This document shows, in pieces, positions 10,091-21,146 of a DNA stretch of 64,000 bases. The DNA is from Mycocentrospora acerina (Eukaryota > Ascomycota > Dothideomycetes > Pleosporales), in the NCBI GenBank assembly GCA_022701365.1, contig JAKUHH010000041.1, positions 434,001 to 498,000 on the forward strand. The letters are read 5' to 3'. The notes beneath the pieces were generated by a model. The model saw only the letters and a list, made by a program, of their open reading frames with translations, searched no databases and was not told the DNA's origin. The position numbers and the translations under genes were made by a program. Position 1 is the first letter of the stretch; each line of letters starts with the position of its first letter.

Positions 10091-13000
10091 ATGCGCCTCC
10101 TGCAAGCTCAAGCTAATGGCAGCTTCAGTCTAATTCGATATGAGGGCAACAAAATTCCTCCGTATGCGATACTTTCACATACATGGGGGAGTGACAATGA
10201 AGAAATTACCTTTGATGATCTGGAAAAAGATATAGACAGAAGCAAGCTAGGCTACCAGAAGCTTGCTTTTTGCAGCAACCAAGCCAAGAATGATGGCCTG
10301 CAATTTTTCTGGATAGATACCTGCTGTATCGACAAGAGAAATAGCACAGAACTTCAAGAAGCCATCAACTCTATGTTTAAATGGTACCGTGAAGCTACTA
10401 TGTGCTACGTGTACTTACCCGATGTCTCAACCGCTGATCCCTCTCAAACAATTCAGCTTTTTGAAGAGAGTAGATGGTTCACTCGCGGATGGACTCTGCA
10501 AGAGCTTCTCGCGCCTACGTACGTTGAGTTCTTCTCAACGGAGGGTATTTCCCTTGGTGACAGGGACTCACTTAAGCAAGAGATTGTCAATATCACAGGG
10601 ATATCGGTTGAAGCACTCCAAGGAAAAGCTTTGTCCAAGTTTAGCATCGAAGAGCGGATGGGATGGGCGAAGGAACGAAAGACCAAATGTGAAGAAGATA
10701 CTGCATACGCTCTTTTAGGCATCTTCGGCATCCATATGTCGATGATCTACGGCGAGGGTAAAACAAATGCGATGAGGCGATTAAAGAAAGAAATATCGGA
10801 TTCTTTAGCGGAGACTCCAGGGACTCAGATTCGGAGTCGAGATCATGAAGAGACGCTCAGCAAGATACACCAGTGGCTCTCCCCGCCCGATCCGTCTATG
10901 AATTATCATAAAGCACTGAAACTACGACAAGCCGATACAGGCCTGTGGTTCTTGGAGAGTGAATCATATGCTAAATGGAAGAAAGATGATGCGTCATATC
11001 TATGGCTGTACGGAATTCCAGGATGCGGAAAGACCATCCTTAACTCAACCATCCTGCAGGATGTTCTTCAAGGTTGCGAGAATGATCCCACGCATAAAGT
11101 CGCATACTTCTACTTTGATTTCAACGATGTACAGAAGCAGCTTGCTGAGCCGATGTTGCGTTCTTTGATCTGTCAGCTCTTACAGCAGTCTTCTGAGGTA
11201 CTGGCAGATCTCAACGCCTTGTACTCTTCCCATGATCAAGGGAAGCGGCAGCCACCACTGGATAAACTCCTACAAGTAGCACACCAGATGATGCGGAACT
11301 TGCCGCAAGTCTTTCTTGTGCTAGATGCACTAGATGAATGTACTCAGCGTATAGAACTGATGGAGGTGCTTGAAACTATAGCTGGGTGGAACCTCCAGAA
11401 CGTGCATCTAATCATGACAAGCCGCAAAGAACGAGACATTGAAAGTACGCTAGAAGAATTTGTGACACCTGATAATCGCATCCGTCTAGAAGTAGAAGCA
11501 GTAGACAAAGATATACAGCAGTATGTTCAACAGAAGCTCTCTGACGATAAAGACTTGAGCAAGTGGGGAAAAGATATCACTCTCCGGCAAGAGATCGAGA
11601 CTGCGCTGAAGGAAGGATCTAAGGGGATGTAAGTCTTCTAACAGGTTACTAATTGTCCCACGCTGATGGTATTGCTAGGTTCCGGTGGGCTGTGTGCCAG
11701 CTTGACACGATTAAAAAGTGCCGCAACCGAGCTGCCCTGCGGAAATCGCTTGCAACGCTACCGCTAACGCTAGACAAGACATACGACCGGATTTTGTGTG
11801 CTATTAATGAGGAAGACTCTGAATATGCTACACGTATCTTGCAATGGCTGGCATTTTCAGACCGACCGCTTTCATTAGAGGAGGTCGCGGAGGTGATCGC
11901 TATTGACGTAGCGCGCGACCCTGTGTTTGACCGAGACGAAGTACTGCAAGAACCTTCAGAGGTCTTAGAAATTTGTTCCAGTCTTATCACCATTGTAACA
12001 GAAGAGAGTGACGAAATGCAAGAGTCAGCAAGGCAAATCGTTGTACTTGCGCACTATTCTGTTAAAGAGTATCTTGTCTCAGAGAGGATACATAGAAGCC
12101 AAGCAGCACGGTTCAGGATGCATGATGAGGTGTGCCACGGTGTCATAGCCAAAGCCTGCCTTGGGTATCTTTCCCAGTTCCAGAACTTAGAGCCTACCGA
12201 AGCTGAAATCTCGCAAGAATGCAAGTTAGCACGTTACTCAGCAGTGTTCTGGATGACCCATGCTCGGAAGGCAAAGACTCAGATAGAGGAAGTAAGCCTA
12301 GCTGCAATGCATCTACTAGAAGCAGATAGTGCTGCGTACCTAAATTGGATAAAAATATGGGACACTAGCGACCCGGAGAGAATTTTTCTTAATTACGAAG
12401 GTAAAGAGAATGTTCCGCCTCCGATATACTACGCAGCCTACTTTGGTCTTAAAGAGATAACGAAGCTGCTGCTTGACCAAGGCGCTGATATTCACGCTCG
12501 GGGTGGACACTACGGAAACGCTCTCCAGGCAGCTTCAGCTGAAGGCCACGAGGCAGTAGTAAAGCTGCTGCTGCTTGAGTATAGCGCTGATATCAACACT
12601 CAGGGTGGAGTCTACAGCAACGCTCTCCAGGCAGCTTCAGCTGGAGGCCACGAGGCAGTAGTAAAGCTGCTGCTTGAATATGGCGCTGATGTCCACGCTC
12701 GGGGTGGACTCTATGGCAACGCTCTCCAGGCAGCTTCAGATGGAGGCCACGAGGCAGTAGTAAAGCTGCTGCTGCTTGAGTATAGCGCTGATGTCAACAC
12801 TCAGGGTGGACACTACGGAAACGCTCTCCAGGCAGCTTCAGCTAGAGGCCACAAGGCAGTAATAAAGCTGCTGCTTGAACATGGCTCTAATGTTAACGCT
12901 CAGGGTGGATTCTATGGCAACGCTCTCCAGGCGGCTTCATATAAAGGCCACGAGGCAGTAGTAAAGCTGCTGCTGCTTGAGTATAGCGCTGATGTCAACA

Positions 13001-14688
13001 CTCAGGGTGGACACTACGGCAACGCTCTCCAGGCAGCTTCAGCTAGAGGCCACAAGGCAGTAATAAAGCTGCTGCTTGAACATGGCTCTAATGTTAACGC
13101 TCAGGGTGGATTCTATGGCAACGCTCTCCAGGCGGCTTCATATAAAGGCCACGAGGCAGTAGTAAAGCTGCTGCTGCTTGAGTATAGCGCTGATGTCAAC
13201 ACTCAGGGTGGACACTACGGCAACGCTCTCCAGGCAGCTTCAGCTAGAGGCCACAAGGCAGTAATAAAGCTGCTGCTTGAACATGGCTCTAATGTTAACG
13301 CTCAGGGTGGATTCTATGGCAACGCTCTCCAGGCGGCTTCATATAAAGGCCACGAGGCAGTAGTAAAGCTGCTGCTGCTTGAGTATAGCGCTGATGTCAA
13401 CACTCAGGGTGGACACTACGGCAACGCTCTCCAGGCAGCTTCAGCTAGAGGCCACAAGGCAGTAATAAAGCTGCTGCTTGAACATGGCTCTAATGTTAAC
13501 GCTCAGGGTGGATTCTATGGCAACGCTCTCCAGGCGGCTTCATATAAAGGCCACGAGGCAGTAGTAAAGCTGCTGCTGCTTGAGTATAGCGCTGATGTCA
13601 ACACTCAGGGTGGACACTACGGCAACGCTCTCCAGGCAGCTTCAGCTAGAGGCCACGAGGCAGTAGTAAAGCTCCTGCTTGAACATAACGCTGCTGTCAA
13701 CACTCAGGGTGGAGAGTATGGCAACGCTCTCCAGGCAGCTTCAGATGGAGGCCACGAGGCAGTAGTAAAGCTCCTGCTTGAACATGGCGCTGATGTCAAC
13801 TTCCAGGGTGGACACTATGGCAACGCTCTCCAGGCAGCTTCAGCTGAAGGCCACGAGGCAGTAGTAAAGCTGCTGCTGCTTGAGCATAGCGCTGATGTCA
13901 ACGCTCAGGGTGGATTCTACGGCAACGCTCTCCAGGCGGCTTCATATGGAGGCCACGAGGCAGTAGTAAAGCTGCTGCTACTTGAGTATAGCGCTGATGT
14001 CAACGCTCAGGGTGGACACTACGGAAACGCTCTCCAGGCGGCTTCAGCTGAAGGCCACGAGGCAGTAGTAAAGCTGCTGCTACTTGAGTATAGCGCTGAT
14101 GTCAACGCTCAGGGTGGAGTCTACGGCAACGCTCTCCAAGTGGCTTCATATGGAGGCCACGAGGCAGTAGTAAAGCTGCTGCTGCTTGAGCATAGCGCTG
14201 ATGTCCACGCTCAGGGTGGACTCTACGGCAACGCTCTCCAGGCAGCTTCAGCTAGAGGCCACGAGGCAGTAGTAAAGCTGCTGCTTGAACATGGCGCTGA
14301 TGTCAACTTCCAGGGTGGACACTACGGAAACGCTCTCCAGGTGGCTTCAGATGGAGGCCACGAGGCAGTAGTAAAGCTCCTGCTTGAACATGGCGCTGAT
14401 GTCAACTCTCAGGGTGGATACTACGGCAACGCTCTCCTGGCAGCTTCATATAAAGGCCACGAGGCAGTAGTAAAGCTGCTGCTTGAACATGGCTCTAATG
14501 TTAACGCTCAGGGTGGAAAGTATGGAAACACTCTCCAGGCGGCTTCAGCTGGAGGCCACGAGGCAATAGTAAAGCTGCTGCATGATATTGGTGATATCAC
14601 TCAAGATGATACTGCCCAACTAGGAAACACTAAAACTAGGCACGTGACTGTAGATACTCCTAGATTGGCGTTGGATGCAAATCTATAG
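10091..14688 (+). CDS. HET-NACHT-ankyrin NLR-like protein (fungal allorecognition/heterokaryon incompatibility type)
   Basis: Exons 10091-11628 and 11679-14688 (50-nt intron) give 1515 aa. N-terminal HET domain, about residues 25-115 and beyond: PYAILSHTWG, FFWIDTCCIDK, FTRGWTLQELLAPT, then the DUF8212-like part (ERMGWAKERKT, EEDTAYALLGIFG). The NACHT NTPase has P-loop GIPGCGKT at about 309-316 and Walker B VFLVLDALDEC at about 407-417. The winged-helix-like region follows (DKTYDRILCAI, RPLSLEEVAEVIAID). Residues about 759-1484 are some 22 ankyrin repeats of 33 or 34 aa with the core YGNALQAAS-GHEAVVKLLL. Such proteins sense non-self and trigger incompatibility cell death through the HET domain; here this is inference from architecture. 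All catalytic and nucleotide-binding motifs look intact and the gene is open. Neighbouring DNA is gene-poor. Confidence 0.9.
12811..13614 (+). repeat. Four tandem 201-bp units within the ankyrin region
   Basis: Units start at 12811, 13012, 13213 and 13414; a fifth, diverging unit begins at 13615. Each encodes one 33-aa and one 34-aa ankyrin repeat (HYGN then FYGN types). By eye, units 2, 3 and 4 are identical and unit 1 differs by one silent base (GGA versus GGC in the Gly codon near its start). The surrounding repeats (12500-14590) share the 99/102-bp period but have diverged. Confidence 0.95.
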
Positions 14689-15351
14689 ATGAATGGGCAT
14701 TAACCTACCTGTACACAATCAAATCTTACTTTCTCTGACATTTGACATACTATGCAACAACATAGAATTTAAGTAGTGAAACCGATCCCCATAAATCGAA
14801 TAGCTATCCACAAAGTTGTTTTCGTTCAAAATCGCGTTGTGATGAATGTTTTATGCTGATGAACGAAATGCAGCCCCCTCCGTGTTTTCACTTTTTGTTT
14901 TGCAAGAGTCGAGACGGTCGAAAATAATTTTAGTTTAACCATGCAAAAGCCTTTTCTACAGACCTAGAAATTGACGTAAAGATCATATTAAGGTAGTGAT
15001 TTACTTGCGTATTAAATACCAGGACTTTGCGCCTTCATATCTCTCCGGAAACATATGGTGTTTATGAAGATGCAGCACATGAGTCAAGCTGTGATCCGAA
15101 GCCAGCGGAAATCTTCAAATTATTGTTTTTTTGTAATTAAGCATAGCACACTGACGTTGTATTTCGCAGCTTTCATAGCAGGAGGTGGCAGGTTCAATCA
15201 GCTCCCTCGAGCGCATGACATTGCACTAACTGCTATCTATGTATTTCGTCAAGCGCTGCGCTCGAGATCCATATAGTTTGACTTGCGTCCAAGGAAGTCT
15301 TTACCCTGGTGCTGTTGATTTGAGCGCATACGAAATCGTCCCGATCGCCAC
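14689..15351. other. Intergenic with short coding-like fragments
   Basis: 3' flank of the NLR gene. Short open stretches at about 15004-15141 and 15239-15360 (41 aa starting MYFVKRCARDPYSL) have protein-like composition but are separated by stops and frame changes. They may be remains of the 5' part of the gene fragment at 15352. Confidence 0.35.
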
Positions 15352-15921
15352 ATGTGGGACATGAGCAAGGTTAGTTTGCACGACATTTGGTATGCCACGG
15401 GATATGACGGACTGCAAAATTCTTTCATTTTGCTGCTGGAATTCCATCATAGGAGCGAAATTGAAAATATTGAAGCACAAGATGAAATTTGGTCATCACT
15501 TCATGAGTTGTTGCAGAGAAAATCCATGTAGCCAGGGCAGCTGCCCAATGGAGATCTCAAACTGGTTATACTTTACAGGGAAGACCTAAGGATTGTGTAT
15601 AGTACTACTGGAGAGTCGACGGTGGCGACCATAATTGTACTACCAGTGACTTCTTCTACGAGAGTCGCAGGCGTGACCGAGGGTCACAGAACATCTGTCG
15701 CCGCCATTGCCGGTGGAGCTGCCGTTAGTGTGTTTGGCTTGGTTAACATTTTGAATATATCATTGTACTATTTCTACGTCAGAGAGATATACTTGAAGAA
15801 TAGAGAGGAAAAATTCAAGCAAATCACCTCAGATTTGTCTTCCATGTCAACTCCTGGCTTGAATTGTGGGAATATTAATCTTAGGATCATTCCTCCCACG
15901 GACGGTAATTTTGCTTGTTGA
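15352..15921 (+). pseudogene. Possible decayed gene or gene fragment with one transmembrane helix
   Basis: An open frame from 15352 meets a TAG at 15529-15531 and continues open to 15921. The stop lies inside a candidate 51-nt GT-AG intron, 15528-15578. Removing it joins LLQRKSM to EDLRIVYSTTGES, so the 3' part can be expressed as one frame of about 172 aa. It ends with a single hydrophobic segment (core VFGLVNILNISLYYFYV) followed by a basic stretch, as in a type I membrane protein. The frame just upstream (15239-15360, VDLSAYEIVPIATCG) looks coding but is one base out of register, suggesting a frameshift. I do not recognise the family. It could be a real gene with an upstream exon I missed. 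Confidence 0.35.
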
Positions 15922-16775
15922 TACTGCTTAGCTCTTATTGAATATTCACAATGCCATATGGCTACACATCTCTGAAAGCTACCTACAATCAGCAGCTTCA
16001 CACTTGCTCAAATATGCATCAGGCTTAGATCCCCGAACCCCAGGAACTCTCTGACAACTCAGCCTTAGTAGGACCCGTTTTACCGAAATTAATCGCTTTT
16101 GCTCAATATGTCGAGCCCAGGGGCGAAACAACAATCAAACCAGAGCTATACAGTTACTTTCATCTATCAGATGCAGAGATCAAATATGCACCGTAGAATC
16201 CGAGTGATCCAGCATCTGATGAGAAGAGTTGAGTGCCACCTCAAGGATTGCACGCTCGGACTATGTAAGATGAGAAACATAATCATGGTTTAAGTGAGCA
16301 GGCCAAATTTCCGAGACAGAGCGATAGAGAGGTATCAGAAGATAGAATTGAGCGTAGAAGTCAATAAGAAGTATGGAGGAGATGTCCTGGGGATTTAAAA
16401 ATACGTGTTTGGCTGTTGTTATATCGATATTAAGACGGCGAGTTCCATGTGTCTCTCAAACGAAAATTCACATCTCTACTTTCCAATCCGAAATCGCACT
16501 AATTTAATATCTGTTGTCTTGACATGGATATCCTCACACGTCAGGGTCCGGATGTCACTTTTTCGCGCAGCCAAAACAGGATCCCCGCACGTTCACAGTT
16601 GCACGACAGGGGGTCGCGATGATGACGTACGTCGGACAGGAGATGGGATATTTAAGATATCTGGATCCTTAGCCACTTTAGATGTGAACCAGCAACACTA
16701 TTGTTATATGTTTGAATCTCCATCAATCAAACCTACCCAGAAGTAATTGTTGAAACTAGTTGACAAAATCTAACT
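15922..16775. other. Intergenic, 850 bp
   Basis: No supported gene. The right end is the promoter of the TPVKK-repeat gene. Confidence 0.45.
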
Positions 16776-18286
16776 ATGTTCGCTCTCGATGGACTGACGA
16801 AGCAGAACAATGCGCTGCAATGTTAGACCTCACGAACCACAAGCAATCTTTTGTACTGACAATACCTTCTAGCCAGCGTGAGCAAGATATCAAATGTTGC
16901 CCAGACTACTACACGACCCGTGAAGAAGACGGTTTCAACTGGCGTGGCAAGAAGAACACCAGTCAAGAAGGTTGCATCTTCAGCTACAAATACTGCCAGT
17001 TCGGCAGCAGCACCGGTTAAGAAGACTACGGCTCAGACTACTAGAACCGCCACATCAACTGCAGCACCATTAAGGAAAGCTCCAAGGAAGCTTAACGCAA
17101 CGGGCACAGCCACATCAACACCACCGGTTTCAAAACCAGCGAGTAAACCTGTTGCTACGAAGAAAGTAGTACCCGTAGCTTCAACAACCAAGCCAGTATC
17201 TGCTGCAACACCCGTGAAGAAGACACCAATCAGTACAGCCTCGAAGCCCACACCAGTCAAGAAAGTCTCGCCAACTGCCGTGAAAAGCAACGCAACTCCA
17301 GTCAAGAAACCAGCGGGCACCATCTCCAAGACCGGAACCACACCATTGAAGAGCACACCAGGACAGGTCTCCACCGCAACAAAGGCAACACCCGTAAAGA
17401 AGATCGTAAACCCCGATGGTACATATCCCACTCCTCTCCATACGATCCTCGCTCATCCAGCCCCAGGTCAACTCGACAACACGCAGCCCAACATTGTCAA
17501 CCGTGGACTCAACACAGGCACAGCCGGATTGAACAAAACCGTTGGAGTTGCCACAGGCCTGACCAACACTGTCACAGATTCTGCCACAAGCGGAGTCAAC
17601 GCAACCCTTAATGGCGTCACGGGTGTTGCAGGGAAGGGGCTGGATAAACTCCCAGGCAATGCAGGAAAACCGATCAAACATGTGACGGATGGTGTGGGTA
17701 AAACGGCGACTGGAGCGGTGGACAACTTGTACTACACGGCTGGTTCGGCTACAAAAGGTTGGTTGCACCCGTGCATCATAAACTCTCGGCTTGCTACTCC
17801 TAAGAGGAGGCTTTTTTGAGAATTCCAATCTGCGAGTAAAGACTTATGTGCTGATGTATGTTTTAGGCGTACAAGGCACAGTTAGCAAGACAACTGGAGC
17901 GCTGAGTAAAGGCGACGTCAAGGGTACCGCGGCTGGACTGAGCTCGGGAGTAGGAAATACAGTTTCTGGTGTTGGTATGTACTCTTTTTTCTTCCCAAAG
18001 TAAGATTTCTAAAAAAATTCTAGGAAAGGGATTGGGCAACACAGTAGGCGACTCCGTCACTGGTATTGGATCGACCATTGGTGGCCCCTTGGGCGGTGTA
18101 GTCAACAACGTAGGGAAGGGAGCATCCAGCGCTGTAACGGGCGTTACCTCCGGTCTCGGCGAAGGAGTCGGCAAGCTTGGGAAAGGAGATGTGATAGGCG
18201 GAGTTGGTTCAACCCTGGGAGGGGTAGGTCGAGGTGTTGGAGGCCTCCTTGGTGGACTAACGGGCTCAGACGAGGGTTTGCTTTGA
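16776..18286 (+). CDS. TPVKK-repeat / glycine-rich repeat protein of unknown function
   Basis: Four exons (16776-16821, 16873-17757, 17867-17974, 18024-18286) give 433 aa. The first exon (MFALDGLTKQNNALQ) is needed because the large second exon contains no ATG in frame; its 51-nt intron ends CTGACAATACCTTCTAG. Residues about 30-200 are Ser/Thr/Ala/Lys-rich with repeated TPVKK or APVKK. The C-terminal half is Gly/Val/Asn/Thr-rich with imperfect repeats such as GVGNTV, GLGNTVGDSV and GGVGSTLGGVG, giving amphipathic small-residue patterning like LEA-type or wall/granule proteins. There is no signal peptide and no large hydrophobic helix. The second intron (109 nt) is longer than most here. Function unknown; a DNA- or membrane-associating stress protein is only one possibility. 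Confidence 0.68.
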
Positions 18287-19176
18287 AAGAGAGGGAAAGT
18301 TTCCAAATGGATAGAGAGTTTGCTCTCGGAGGACGGTAGCGATGAAGAATATGGCGCTTCGTCGTCAAATGGGGACGAATGAATGTAAAAGTATTGCAAC
18401 GATTTTGGATGTCAATGTGTCGAATATCTTAGATGGCATGTTATAACAGATTGTTCAAATTGGAAGATGAGAATGGTTAAACAAGCTGTTAAAATCTAAA
18501 GAGAAAGATCCGAGTCAAGATTTAACATTCTGTACTTAAACTTTCAGGAAGACTTTGCGAATCTTGCGTATATTCAGATTGGAATCAGCTATGAAGGTGA
18601 ATTTCAACAAAATTTTGGTAAAAAAATATGGCAGGCAAAGCATCACACAAAATAATTTCTACCGTTGCGCCATCTAATCTTTCAATTTTTCTCATTCCTT
18701 TCATATCATTCTGTGCAAACTCGTCACACTCATTCTCTCCCGAAAGTGTACTACCATTCTGCAATTGACTACATATAGGAAGATATGCTTTGTAACGTAT
18801 ATCCATTGTTATCTGTACAGTTGAGGCTCATAACGAAGCATTCTCTTCGCCGAAAAGTTGATAGGAATTTTAATTTACTTACAAAATTGACCAGGGCTAG
18901 TGTTTCTCGTCACGTCGGCTGGATTTTTGCACTGCCGTGGAACACGACATCTTGTCTTAGACCAAGCTTGGGAACTCACAACTGAAGTAAATAGCAGAAT
19001 CTGTTAGATACTAGAGACTTGTTTAAGTGTCACGTCAATTGACACTGTATGGGTGGTGAAACGGAGACGTACACCTTGGGGGCTCAAAGGTATAGATTTG
19101 AGTACTCGTGCGACCTCACCTAGTCAGAAAATCCAGTCAATTTTCACTCTCTAAAACTAAGTACTTTCTCGTATCC
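18287..19176. other. Intergenic between convergent genes, 890 bp
   Basis: AT-rich; facing 3' flanks. No supported gene. Confidence 0.45.
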
Positions 19177-20697
19177 TCAACCCTCCTTCCCGAGAAATGT
19201 CAACGCCGCGACCAAGTATCCATCCACACCACTTGTCAGCGTAGGCTGTATCACCGGCGCAAAGAAAGGAGAATGGTTCCCTGGTACCTCCGCCAGCATC
19301 TCTTCCTTCTCCGCCTTGTCGTAGGTCTCCGGATCTACGCCGCCATACAAGAAGAAGCAGCTTGGTTTCCCAACTGCGGTCGCTAGAATGCCAAAATCTT
19401 CACTGCCCTGCAGTCTCGATATATCACTACTGTACCCGTTTTTGCCGACTTCAAAGTGTTGAGAGAAGCTCTTTTCTATCGCGCTTGTCACGTTGTCATC
19501 GTTGAAGAGAAAGGGGAAGCGAGTCGTTTGGGTGAGTGTTGGCTTGGAGGGGTTCGATGAAGCGTCTGCTTCTGCGGCGATGACTTTTTCAATACTGGCC
19601 AGAACCCGTTTGCGCGTCGCAGGGAGGGCAGCGCGAACGTTAAGCTTGAGGTTCGCTTCTTCAGGGATGATGTTCTCGGCGTCACCGGCGTGGATTGCGG
19701 ATACGGTAATCTGGAGGTCAGTGAATATACGTTATGATGAGACTTGGAGGCGTACTTACAACGGCAAAGTCGAGGGGATCAACTTCGCGGGACACAATGG
19801 TTTGGAGGCGCATAATAGTGGATGCTGCTTGTACTATGGGGTCGATTCCTAGATGTGATCCCTCGTTAGCTCACTATTACGTGACAGTGAACCACATACA
19901 GTGTATCAGACTGAGTTCAATCCCCGGGTTTTTCATCAGCCCACTTACCTTTGTGCGGTGTAGAAGCATGAGCTTGTCTGCCCCCAATCTTCAGTCTATC
20001 TAAAATTAGTCCTCATAACTCCTCACAAATGCGAATAACCCACTGGAACGAATCCGCCGAACTCGCAATTAATCCCCGTTTGGTACCAATAGTGCCAGAG
20101 CGAGTAGGCACAACATGAGCCCCCACAGCAACATCTGGCACTGGAACCTTGTCATACAACCCATCATCAATCATAGCCTGCGCTCCGGCGCCCTTCTCCT
20201 CCGCAGGTTGAAAGCAAAGCACCAGCGTCCCACTCCAAGTATCCCTGGCATTTGCAAGCGTCTCTGCCGCAGCAAGCAAAGCCGTGATATGCATATCGTG
20301 TCCACAAGCGTGCATGACTCTCGTCTCTACCCCCTCGAGATTCTTCATGCGGATCGTACTCGCGTACGGGAGATCGGTACGCTCTTCAACAGGCAGCGCA
20401 TCGATATCAGCACGTAACAACACGCTCTTACCGGGCCCATTCTTGAGGACGGCTGCTACTCCATGGCCCCCAACTGAAGAGTGGACTTCATAGGCGTTTA
20501 GCTTCTCCAGATGCGAGACTATGGCTTCTGCTGTGGCTTTCTCTTGGAACGAGAGCTCGGGGTGACTATGGTACCATTTATCTGGAATTGTTAATATATG
20601 AGCTCGAACTTTTTCAAGGCGTAAGGGACTTACATAGCTCCTCATATGGAGCAAGGTCGACGCGGCGGCTGGAGACTATCTCGCTGATTGATGGCAT
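19177..20697 (-). CDS. M20-family amidohydrolase (amidohydrolase/aminoacylase type, M20D)
   Basis: Five exons on the minus strand (20634-20697, 20044-20581, 19949-19995, 19760-19848, 19177-19710) join in frame to 423 aa starting MPSISEIVSSRR. The family hydrolyses N-acyl amino acids, hippurate-like or IAA-conjugate amides. Metal-site motifs seen: LLRADIDALP, HACGHDMH, PAEEKGAGA, VGAHVVPTRSG, the dimerisation-domain segment GGRQAHASTPHKGIDP, DAENIIPEEA, and GSEDFGIL near the C-terminus. YEELYKWYHSHPELS is restored across the first intron. The second intron needs the acceptor after ttttagATAG, which avoids a stop. Introns are 52, 48, 100 and 49 nt. No signal peptide, so probably cytosolic. The substrate cannot be told from sequence. 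Confidence 0.9.
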
Positions 20698-21146
20698 TGT
20701 TCGTCAGGGCGATTTCAATTAATAATCCAAGAGTTTAAGGAAGTGAGGCCTGACTTTTGTTTTCAAAATGAACACTTTCAGCTGGTTCAATTGAGTTTAA
20801 AAAAGGTAGCGTGCTTTCCCCATGCAAGCTCGGGGTGACATAGCGGCATCAAGGCGGGCACTGCGGGGTCAACCTTCCGAGATGCTATCCGACGCCGGTT
20901 GACAGAACGGCTCTTGAACGGCAGCTGAAACGTGAAGGTTAAAAAATTGGCAGGCGGGAAGGTATAGCTAGATTGATAGAAATGCAATAGCAATTGATAA
21001 AATACAACACGTTATCCCGTCTCTGCAGCACAGTATCCTACTGAAACAAAGATGTGCAACAACACCACCATACCACAATACACGCCAGAAAGTTTCATAT
21101 GCAAACTCTACAACCCAAACGGAGGACTCCTTGTTTCCATGCCCCA
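20698..21146. other. Intergenic, 450 bp
   Basis: Upstream of the amidohydrolase and downstream of the acidic protein gene. No supported gene. Confidence 0.45.

Noticed and set aside
12480..14590. Regular repeats that could be mistaken for a satellite or CRISPR-like array
   Set aside because: The period is 99/102 bp with no unique spacers, and all units are in frame as ankyrin repeats within a complete gene.
15529..15531. In-frame TAG as evidence of stop-codon readthrough or RIP
   Set aside because: It falls inside a plausible 51-nt GT-AG intron, a simpler explanation.
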